Below, one piece after another: positions 58,750 to 64,000 of a stretch of 64,000 nucleotides of DNA (position 1 is the stretch's first letter; the number at the start of each line of letters is the position of its first letter). Both the position numbers and the translations under genes were made by a program. The stretch is taken from the NCBI RefSeq assembly GCF_029835735.1, contig NZ_JAOEAL010000002.1, positions 1 through 64,000 of the forward strand, written 5' to 3'. Source of the stretch: Shewanella sp. GD04112. Its GTDB lineage: Bacteria; Pseudomonadota; Gammaproteobacteria; Enterobacterales; Shewanellaceae. Below the pieces are notes generated by a model. It did no database searches and was not told the DNA's origin. It was given only the letters and a program-made list of their open reading frames with translations.

Positions 58750-58815
58750 CTAGCCAAAAAATCCCAAAAAAAAACGACGAAGGGATGCCGTAGCATTCCA
58801 ACGTCGTTCTACACT

Positions 58816-59316
58816 TTAGTGCAGATGTTGCTTGATTAAATCCACCATCAGTTTATTGCCTGCATACTGAAAATAATCGCGCCAACCTGCCACTGAAAAC
58901 GATTCAAAACTGGGAGTGTTCCATAGTCCCCAGATATTTAAATCGCATCCACGCTTAATAATATCCTCCACCTGACCATGCGGTTTCCGGTGAACAATAT
59001 TAAGCATTTTTTCAATTGAGATCGGTTCTATCGATGATTTCCCGTCATCAATTGAGATTAAATAAGGGCTTGTTGGGTAACCTGCATTGTGCCAAAAGCT
59101 CACATATACCGGGTTTACGCCAAGTCCCACAGGGATTAACACCGAACCGCCTTCGCGCAGCTGCCACAAGAACTGCTTGATACCTTTGTCAGCGAACCTT
59201 GTAAGCGTTTCGAGATCGACCTTTAAATCATCTTTATAGACAATCGGCAGGTTTAATCGATTCGATTCAGCTGTCATAGAAGCGAAAACAGTATTAATTT
59301 CTGATTCGTAATTCAT
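58816..59316 (-). CDS. hypothetical protein of the module-separated cluster
   Basis: A 166-residue cytoplasmic protein (MNYESEINTVFASM start) rich in aromatic residues near the C-terminus (FESFSVAGWRDYFQYAG). No family recognised. The start is set by GGAGTGAGCACC immediately upstream; a GTG three codons earlier overlaps that ribosome-binding site. It is the leftmost gene of the cluster. Confidence 0.6.
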   Translation of the reverse strand: MNYESEINTVFASMTAESNRLNLPIVYKDDLKVDLETLTRFADKGIKQFLWQLREGGSVLIPVGLGVNPVYVSFWHNAGYPTSPYLISIDDGKSSIEPISIEKMLNIVHRKPHGQVEDIIKRGCDLNIWGLWNTPSFESFSVAGWRDYFQYAGNKLMVDLIKQHLH

Positions 59317-59385
59317 GGTGCTCACTCCAAAATTTAAAAATTAAATGAGGGCGAGCAACCCTAGGGTTGTCTCACCCTAGGGTAT
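59317..59385 (-). promoter_or_regulatory. intergenic hairpin/SD module A
   Basis: Coding-strand order: GGGTGAG, inner palindrome AACCCTAGGGTT (59357-59368), CTCGCCC, then an AT-rich stretch and GGAGTGAGCACC-ATG. CTCGCCC can pair with GGGTGAG or with the GTGAG of the ribosome-binding site. Confidence 0.65.
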
Positions 59386-59416
59386 TTGCAACGGCGTGAC
59401 CGTTTGCATTGTTAAG

Positions 59417-59857
59417 TTAAAGTATCGTGATTAATGAGATCCCAAAACCAATGGCGCCTAGAAAAAGTCCTATCGCCCCCATTCGCATTGAAATACGAAT
59501 GTTTAGATCTGGGTGAAGCCAGAAATGCAGGAAAATCTCTAACTGAGAAGAATCGGTTACTTTTAGATTGACGGGATTTGTACGCAGCGTTAAACCGAGC
59601 TGCTGAATACCATCGTAATCTATAGCAATCTGACTCTTCGTTAGTGAAAGGTTGCCAGAATTGCCCATTGCATATCGCAATATCCAAAGCCCATTTTCAA
59701 GGTTTTGTATAGTCACCGGCTTTTTACGCATAAATCGCTTTCTTGTAATCGCTTTACGGCGAGATAGACTACTTACAATATTGAAATTCCCCATTCGGAC
59801 AATCCCTATACCGCCCTCGTCTTCTCTCGGCAAGCGAATAACCTTATCGACTTTCAT
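59417..59857 (-). CDS. hypothetical C-terminally membrane-anchored protein
   Basis: A 146-residue protein with a basic central part (SLSRRKAITRKRFMRKKPVT) and one C-terminal hydrophobic segment (GAIGLFLGAIGFGISLITIL, 127-146), suggesting a tail-anchored topology. No family recognised. AGGAGTGAGCC precedes the ATG. Confidence 0.6.
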   Translation of the reverse strand: MKVDKVIRLPREDEGGIGIVRMGNFNIVSSLSRRKAITRKRFMRKKPVTIQNLENGLWILRYAMGNSGNLSLTKSQIAIDYDGIQQLGLTLRTNPVNLKVTDSSQLEIFLHFWLHPDLNIRISMRMGAIGLFLGAIGFGISLITIL

Positions 59858-59928
59858 GGCTCACTCCTATTACAAAAAAGGGTGAGCTACCCCAATGGGT
59901 GATTGCTCACCCAAGGGGTAATGAAAAA
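59858..59928 (-). promoter_or_regulatory. intergenic hairpin/SD module B
   Basis: GGGTGAGC and GCTCACCC form a perfect 8-bp stem (59880-59912) followed on the coding strand by TTTTTT, an intrinsic terminator shape, then AGGAGTGAGCC-ATG. GCTCAC could alternatively pair with GTGAGC over the ribosome-binding site. Confidence 0.75.
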
Positions 59929-60153
59929 TTAAACTTCTAAGGTCACGTCAGTGTGAGCTTTTGCACAACACACAAGCACATGACCCGCTTTGACGCTAAC
60001 TGGCTCTTCTTTATAGCTTACAACTCCATTAACTAATTTGGTGCTGTAAGCCCCGCAGTAACCGCTTCGGCATTCAGTAAAAACAGAAATACCTTTAACT
60101 TCAAGCTGCAAAAGAAGAGTGGAGTTATTATCTGACTCAATTGATATAAGCAT
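59929..60153 (-). CDS. YfaE-like 2Fe-2S ferredoxin-type protein lacking one cluster cysteine
   Basis: A 74-residue ferredoxin-fold protein resembling YfaE, which maintains the diferric-tyrosyl cofactor of class Ia ribonucleotide reductase. The cluster loop reads TECRSGYCGAYSTKL. In YfaE and plant-type ferredoxins the spacing is C-x4-C-x2-C, and here the third cysteine is Tyr (codon TAC, one base from TGC). The distal VLVCCAKAH is kept. With three or fewer normal ligands, cluster binding is uncertain. AAGGAGCAAGTC precedes the ATG. Confidence 0.78.
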   Translation of the reverse strand: MLISIESDNNSTLLLQLEVKGISVFTECRSGYCGAYSTKLVNGVVSYKEEPVSVKAGHVLVCCAKAHTDVTLEV

Positions 60154-60220
60154 GACTTGCTCCTTTTAAAGTAAGCCACACCCGTCGGGTAAGGTCTTAC
60201 CCGATAGTTATTAATCGTGA
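60154..60220 (-). promoter_or_regulatory. intergenic hairpin/SD module C (variant)
   Basis: Perfect 8-bp stem CGGGTAAG / CTTACCCG with a two-base loop (60186-60203) and ribosome-binding site AAGGAGCAAGTC. CTTAC-type arm and SD differ from the other modules together, but there is no long T run. Confidence 0.55.
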
Positions 60221-60673
60221 CTAAAGATCGTTGATGAAACAGATGTGCCGGTTGTATTCCGATTGGTACGTAAGCTTGTCAGGGGCGTTGACGTAAACCA
60301 CGTCCCCTTCGGTGTAAGTGCATAACATGAGAGATTGAGGGTTAACCCATAATCCTTGATACTCGTCGCAATACTCCCGCTCCCATCCACTCTTAAGCGA
60401 GGTCTCAAAGTTTAATGAGCCGCCGAATGGCCAGAAATCTCTGACCATTGTAGACCCATACATACTTAACTCCGGTTTTGCTCTCCCTTTTTGGATGCGC
60501 TTCTTAATGAGTCGGCGTAACCATCGTTGCTGAGCAATTTCCTTACTTGAGATGTATCTCGGACCTCTTTTTCTGAACCAATACAGGTTGCCATCGATAC
60601 TATTTAACGCCTCTTTAAGCTCGTTAATGTTTAACAATGACGCTTTCTTGCTTGCATGAGAATTATTTAGCAT
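60221..60673 (-). CDS. hypothetical basic protein
   Basis: A 150-residue protein with a basic mid-section (RWLRRLIKKRIQKGRAKPEL, about 50-69) that could contact nucleic acid, and a Cys/Trp-containing C-terminal half. Its start overlaps the previous gene by 11 bp, and no hairpin module intervenes, so this pair is translationally coupled. Confidence 0.6.
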   Translation of the reverse strand: MLNNSHASKKASLLNINELKEALNSIDGNLYWFRKRGPRYISSKEIAQQRWLRRLIKKRIQKGRAKPELSMYGSTMVRDFWPFGGSLNFETSLKSGWEREYCDEYQGLWVNPQSLMLCTYTEGDVVYVNAPDKLTYQSEYNRHICFINDL

Positions 60674-61094
60674 GTGCTAATCTCCCTGCGTTTTGACCGA
60701 AGCTCACAATCCCGTTCCAGCTCACTTCTTCAGTGAGTGGCAACGGAATGGCTTGAGGTTTCGAAGACATTGCATAGCAGAACTCAATAAGCCCGATATC
60801 ATCACGGCTAATTGACTTCAAAGACGTAGGTTTTGCTTTCGCAATACGGAAGCCCCAGAAGCACAAATTCATGAGTTCTAGTTCATCCTGAATCTCAAAC
60901 GGAAGTAGGTTCCCTTCGAGTTTCACGGTCTCAACTGCAGCAAGTCTCACGTCGCCTGATTGTTTTATCTCATATAAACCAATGTGATAAACATGGCGCT
61001 TAGGGCGACGGTCAATTTCTATACCCTGTAAAGTGGCATAGGCCACGATTTTTTTAGTGCTTGTTTCCCAGGCACCAACTACTAAATTTTCCAT
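60663..61094 (-). CDS. hypothetical protein
   Basis: A 143-residue protein (MENLVVGAWETSTKKIVAYA start) predicted to be alpha/beta. No motif recognised. GGAGTGAGAT precedes the ATG. Coupled to the gene at 60221. Confidence 0.6.
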   Translation of the reverse strand: MENLVVGAWETSTKKIVAYATLQGIEIDRRPKRHVYHIGLYEIKQSGDVRLAAVETVKLEGNLLPFEIQDELELMNLCFWGFRIAKAKPTSLKSISRDDIGLIEFCYAMSSKPQAIPLPLTEEVSWNGIVSFGQNAGRLAHAK

Positions 61095-61200
61095 ATCTCA
61101 CTCCAAATTCAAAAATGCCCGTAAGGCATAAACTAAAAAAGGGGGAGTTATGGCCCGGAGGGGCTAAACTCACCCCCAAGGGTTAAAAATGTAAACGACT
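61095..61200 (-). promoter_or_regulatory. intergenic hairpin/SD module D
   Basis: GGGGGTGAGTT / AACTCCCCC stem (61141-61177) followed by TTTTTT on the coding strand, then a second small hairpin TGCC-TTACG-GGCA (61116-61128), then GGAGTGAG. No gene lies in 61095-61223. Confidence 0.72.
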
Positions 61201-61223
61201 AACAACGGAACGATTACTCGCTC

Positions 61224-61772
61224 TCACCACTTTACGAAAAATCCCTGTTTTGGGCATTGCTTTGAGGGCGGTAAATCTTCGTAAATGGCACGAGGGTTAT
61301 GTGAAAACTTAAGTAGGTAAAGTGCAGGCTTTATCGCCTTAATTCTCACCTGCTTAAAACGACCTGATTGGATCAGATTGTTTGCACAATCACCTAACTC
61401 GGGGATCACTTCAGCGTAATTACATGCTGCATATCTGCCAGGTATTAACATGCGATTATCACTGCATAGATGCCAATAATCGCCTGTTTGCGTGTCTTGT
61501 AAGACATCACCTAACTCAATCGCAATCCCGAGACCGCGTAGCTCTTCGCTGTCTAGCTCATTACTGTCGAAACCGTAATGCTCCGCATTGGCTTGAGCTA
61601 GCCAGACATACGCATCTACACCACCAAATACGCCACAACCCTCATATTCGGGTTCTTTGATTGGTGGCTGGTCGTGAGGCTGCAACATATAAACTTCTTT
61701 GACTTCGCAGCCAGAATAGATGTTGTAGATAGACTCGTTTTTGTCAGCTGTTTTCCAAGAGAAAAATCCCAT
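61224..61772 (-). CDS. hypothetical phage-type protein (MGFFSWKT family)
   Basis: A 182-residue protein beginning MGFFSWKTADKNESIYN and containing YEGCGVFGGVDAYVWLAQAN. Proteins with this start and GYGVFGGKD-type motif occur in large phages and plasmids with no known function. AGGAGTGAGTT precedes the ATG. Confidence 0.7.
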   Translation of the reverse strand: MGFFSWKTADKNESIYNIYSGCEVKEVYMLQPHDQPPIKEPEYEGCGVFGGVDAYVWLAQANAEHYGFDSNELDSEELRGLGIAIELGDVLQDTQTGDYWHLCSDNRMLIPGRYAACNYAEVIPELGDCANNLIQSGRFKQVRIKAIKPALYLLKFSHNPRAIYEDLPPSKQCPKQGFFVKW

Positions 61773-61863
61773 AACTCACTCCTATTGCCCGTTGGCAGGT
61801 ATAAAAAAAGGGTGAGCATGGCCCTTGGGGGCATGGCCCCCCCCCAAGGGTTAAATTTTGATG
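61773..61863 (-). promoter_or_regulatory. intergenic hairpin/SD module E
   Basis: Perfect 9-bp stem CCTTGGGGG / CCCCCAAGG (61823-61849) beside GCTCACCC-TTTTTTT, followed by a TGCC...GGCA mini-hairpin and AGGAGTGAGTT-ATG. The GGGTGAG arm of the other modules has become a run of G, so the outer stem is lost and the inner one strengthened. Confidence 0.7.
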
Positions 61864-63237
61864 TTAAGCTGCAATGGCAGCTTTAACGGTATTGGTTAAA
61901 AGCGTTTGTCCTACTGATTGCATCAAGTCTTTAAAGGCAGGGTATATCACCGATTGCCCAAGGATTTGATGCGCCACTGTGTCAGATAATCCCTGAATGA
62001 CTTCAACTGGGATTCCCTTCACGCGGCAATGCTCAACCGGTGTGAACAATCTTGATAACGCGGAGTCAACTGGATTGATGATGAATGGCTCAGTGCTACG
62101 GCATTTCGCGTAGTCCTTGCCTATCACACCACAGCCATCGGAATCTGCTGTCAATAACTGACGAGCAAACCCCTTACCTGCCGCTTTATCGCGCTCTTCC
62201 TTCGCCGCCAGATAATCAAACGGCTTGTACCTGTCGTCGCCGTCCGGCACCGCATCCAAAATATGCCCTAGACTGGCCTCTGGAAAGCGAGAAGGCATAA
62301 GTGAATAGATGTCAAACTCTGACATATCAATTCCCGACGACAGAGCGACAACGGCTAAGCGTTTACGACGTTCTAAAACCCAGCGGCCACCATCTAATGT
62401 GGTTTCGTGGAGGTTGTACCCCAACGAACCCAGCACAGACCTGATGACTGTCATTGATGAAGTGTTGGCGTATTCGACCACATTTTCTATCAAGATAATC
62501 GCCGGATTTAACACTTGCGCGAACTGAAGAAACGAGAAGAACAAAGCGCCTGCCGAATCGTGAGATTCTGCGAACTGGAGCTTCAGTTTACTTCGACCGC
62601 TTTTTGATGCGCCGACGCAAGGGATACCCGCAACCAGCACATCGACCTCCATATTGCATTGCTGCAAGTTCACATCTTGAACCGGAGACTCAATCACAAT
62701 AGAACTGCTATCCCACAACTCTGGATTGTTGGTCAGGCTCGAATCTAGGTACTGGGACTCTAGCTCAACAGCGACAGCTATTTTGCTGGAGATCCCCGCC
62801 GACTCTAATCCATGATGGACAGCCTTATCTAACACGCCACCGCCATGGAATAACGAGGCCACTTTCAATGACTCACCATTTTGCAGGCGTGACATTAATC
62901 GTGATTCCCGACTCTTAACCCGCTCAGATTGATGATGCGCTGAGATAATGATTACCCCTGCTTTAATCAACACTCTGAGTTTGCTAATGCCTTCAAAAAC
63001 CTCTGTAATCGCTTTACAGGTTAAATCGATAATGGGTGTGATATTACCGTTTTTACTGCGACGGCTTACGGTGTACTTACCCTGTTCATCTGCCGCTAAG
63101 CGGATTTCATTTCCGTTTGCGTGAATAGTGTAATTTCGACCTGCATCCCACCCTTCTCGTGATAGCTTGGAACCCTCGACCCACACGCGAGCGCGGCCTT
63201 TGGAATCACCAATTTTAGTATTAATGATTGTTGCCAT
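61864..63237 (-). CDS. DNA (cytosine-5-)-methyltransferase
   Basis: A 457-residue protein. The methyltransferase domain starts about residue 125 with KVASLFHGGGVLDKAVHHGL, has the catalytic Cys in AGIPCVGASKSGR (motif IV), ILIENVVEY (motif VI, ENV) and a C-terminal target-recognition region. The N-terminal 120 residues are an extension without recognised fold. No cognate restriction enzyme is adjacent, so it looks like an orphan plasmid methylase, useful against host restriction. Similar enzymes occur on IncA/C-type plasmids. The ATG at 63237 follows GGAGTGAG; a GTG three codons earlier lies inside that site. Confidence 0.9.
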   Translation of the reverse strand: MATIINTKIGDSKGRARVWVEGSKLSREGWDAGRNYTIHANGNEIRLAADEQGKYTVSRRSKNGNITPIIDLTCKAITEVFEGISKLRVLIKAGVIIISAHHQSERVKSRESRLMSRLQNGESLKVASLFHGGGVLDKAVHHGLESAGISSKIAVAVELESQYLDSSLTNNPELWDSSSIVIESPVQDVNLQQCNMEVDVLVAGIPCVGASKSGRSKLKLQFAESHDSAGALFFSFLQFAQVLNPAIILIENVVEYANTSSMTVIRSVLGSLGYNLHETTLDGGRWVLERRKRLAVVALSSGIDMSEFDIYSLMPSRFPEASLGHILDAVPDGDDRYKPFDYLAAKEERDKAAGKGFARQLLTADSDGCGVIGKDYAKCRSTEPFIINPVDSALSRLFTPVEHCRVKGIPVEVIQGLSDTVAHQILGQSVIYPAFKDLMQSVGQTLLTNTVKAAIAA

Positions 63238-63365
63238 GTGACTCACTCCATAAATGCCCGTAAGGCATAAAACAAAAAAGGGTGAGCTATGGCCCTAGGG
63301 GACATTACTCACCCCAAGGGTTAAATTTTGATGTTAAGCTGCAATGGCAGCATTAACTGTCTTGG
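63238..63365 (-). promoter_or_regulatory. intergenic hairpin/SD module F with a duplicated methyltransferase 3' end
   Basis: GGGTGAG / CTCACCC stem (63280-63314) followed by TTTTTT on the coding strand, a TGCC...GGCA mini-hairpin and GGAGTGAGTCAC-ATG. Bases 63315-63350 repeat 61845-61880 without change and similarity continues to 63370, so a second copy of the methyltransferase gene end (codons for VKAAIAA and stop) lies here. Confidence 0.75.
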
Positions 63366-63653
63366 TTAAATTGCTAGTGAAGCTAAAAAGCGGTATATCG
63401 CGCTAAAGACGATAGATATAACTGCCACTTTGAGGATGTAATTGAAGTTGAAACTTGCCTTAACAAGCTGATTCAATAGCACATACGAATTAACGACCCC
63501 AATTAAAACGATTAAATCCTCTTTGGTCGCATTAAAAAGCAGTACATATCCAAAAAGCCCAGTTATTAAAAAAGAAGCATCGAAAATCGCAAAAAAACGC
63601 TGCTCTCGACGATCCATAATCTCGCTTTTACTGCCACCTTCTAATTTACTCAT
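63366..63653 (-). CDS. small membrane protein
   Basis: A 95-residue protein with about three hydrophobic segments (FDASFLITGLFGYVLLF, EDLIVLIGVVNSYVLLN and LKVAVISIVFSAIYRFLASLAI) after a charged N-terminus. No family recognised. Its 3' end runs into the duplicated methyltransferase scar, so the last residues may not be ancestral. Confidence 0.6.
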   Translation of the reverse strand: MSKLEGGSKSEIMDRREQRFFAIFDASFLITGLFGYVLLFNATKEDLIVLIGVVNSYVLLNQLVKASFNFNYILKVAVISIVFSAIYRFLASLAI

Positions 63654-63774
63654 AGCGTGTCCTCACTACTGATTAAAGGTACACGCAGCCCAAAGGCACT
63701 TGTGTACCCTTGGGGGTTAAATATCGACTACAAAGGCTCTTTCACTAAGCGGCGCTGGGCTCGCTTGAAAGGTG
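63654..63774 (-). promoter_or_regulatory. intergenic hairpin module G (variant)
   Basis: GGTACAC / GTGTACC stem (63678-63708) next to CCCTTGGGGG, then GTGAGGACACGCT-ATG. It keeps the layout of the other modules, but the stem sequence differs and no T run follows. Confidence 0.5.
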
Positions 63775-63981
63775 TCAAACCATTGTTGTTTCGAATTTAC
63801 GCATTTCGGCTTGAATCAATTTAAGATTTTCATAAATCGAAGCGGCTAATAATGCAGTGCGGGAGGCATTCTGATGAAACTCCAATATCCTGTCTTGATT
63901 GACCACCTTCTCTGCATCTTGAAGATGCTCCGAAGATGCCCAATTCATAAGGGATATGTAATCATCAAAGTCTGCTCTCAT
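63775..63981 (-). CDS. small hypothetical helical protein
   Basis: A 68-residue, mostly helical protein (MRADFDDYISLMNWASSEHL start). No family recognised. It is the rightmost gene visible, and its upstream region lies beyond the window. Confidence 0.55.
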   Translation of the reverse strand: MRADFDDYISLMNWASSEHLQDAEKVVNQDRILEFHQNASRTALLAASIYENLKLIQAEMRKFETTMV

Positions 63982-64000
63982 TATGATGTTGTTCAGGTTC

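Noticed and set aside
59317..63774. CRISPR-like array made by the repeated modules
   Set aside because: The repeats are separated by whole genes, vary in sequence and carry terminator and ribosome-binding features; there are no regular spacers and no cas genes.
1..64000. tRNA or rRNA genes
   Set aside because: No cloverleaf or ribosomal RNA sequence was noticed in the stretches between genes.

Overview
The window is a segment of a large multidrug-resistance plasmid of a Gammaproteobacterium. The left 37.9 kb is a nested resistance region. The right 26 kb is plasmid backbone of lower GC. Vibrio-type attC repeats, a kfrA-like gene, an SOS-controlled umuDC-type operon and many small unassigned genes point to a marine or aquatic host lineage (Vibrionaceae, Shewanella or Aeromonas). 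That host call is inference. No plasmid replication gene for this backbone lies inside the window. The Rep gene at the left edge is an Acinetobacter-type passenger that has lost its N-terminus.

Resistance region, left to right. (1) 1-5428: an IS26-bounded Acinetobacter-derived block with a decapitated Rep_3 gene, a replication DNA-binding protein, a p-dif site and msr(E)-mph(E) with its attenuator leader. (2) 5429-9472: the last 73 codons of intI1, integron end IRi, and a Tn21-subgroup tnpR-tnpA with its inverted repeat. (3) 10733-14966: the mph(A)-mrx-mphR(A) macrolide operon, IS6100 and the 123-bp IRt fragment. (4) 14967-34186: a complex class 1 integron read mostly on the minus strand. From its integrase end it holds a 5'-deleted intI1 with promoter PcW retained, then aac(6')-Ib-cr, blaOXA-1, catB3, arr-3, qacEdelta1-sul1, ISCR1, qnrA1-ampR-'hypA, truncated qacEdelta1-sul1, ISCR1, a block on the opposite strand with 'tat, trpF, ble, blaNDM-1 and an ISAba125 scrap, a decapitated blaOXA-10, aadA1, and qacEdelta1-sul1-orf5. 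(5) 34187-37855: a second, Tn1721/TnAs1-like tnpR-tnpA with its terminal repeat. Together these give resistance determinants for macrolides, carbapenems and other beta-lactams, aminoglycosides, quinolones, rifampicin, chloramphenicol, sulfonamides, quaternary ammonium compounds and bleomycin.

Backbone. 37.9-42.8 kb holds iteron-like repeats, two gene cassettes with attC sites but no integrase, an IS91-type remnant, a TIGR02391 gene and a Vibrio-repeat-flanked cassette. 43.1-45.1 kb is an SOS-boxed operon whose UmuD is a tandem double-domain protein and whose umuC carries a one-base frameshift. 45.3-48.7 kb has a KfrA-like coiled-coil regulator with a perfect dyad upstream and a soluble PAS-PAS chemoreceptor. 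48.9-53.2 kb is a leftward operon with a secreted HNH nuclease, two adjacent RecT-like annealing proteins and a membrane protein. 53.2-56.2 kb has a lytic transglycosylase and two IS200/IS605-type elements. 56.2-58.7 kb has a YdjM-like membrane protein, an LPP20 lipoprotein and a third possible RecT-like protein. 58.8-64 kb is a leftward series of small genes and a cytosine methyltransferase. Most of these genes are separated by a recurring hairpin-plus-Shine-Dalgarno module, the most unusual organisation in the window.

Identifications rest on reading translations and sites by eye. No database search was run. Allele-level names for the well-known resistance genes are recognitions from memory, supported by diagnostic residues where stated.
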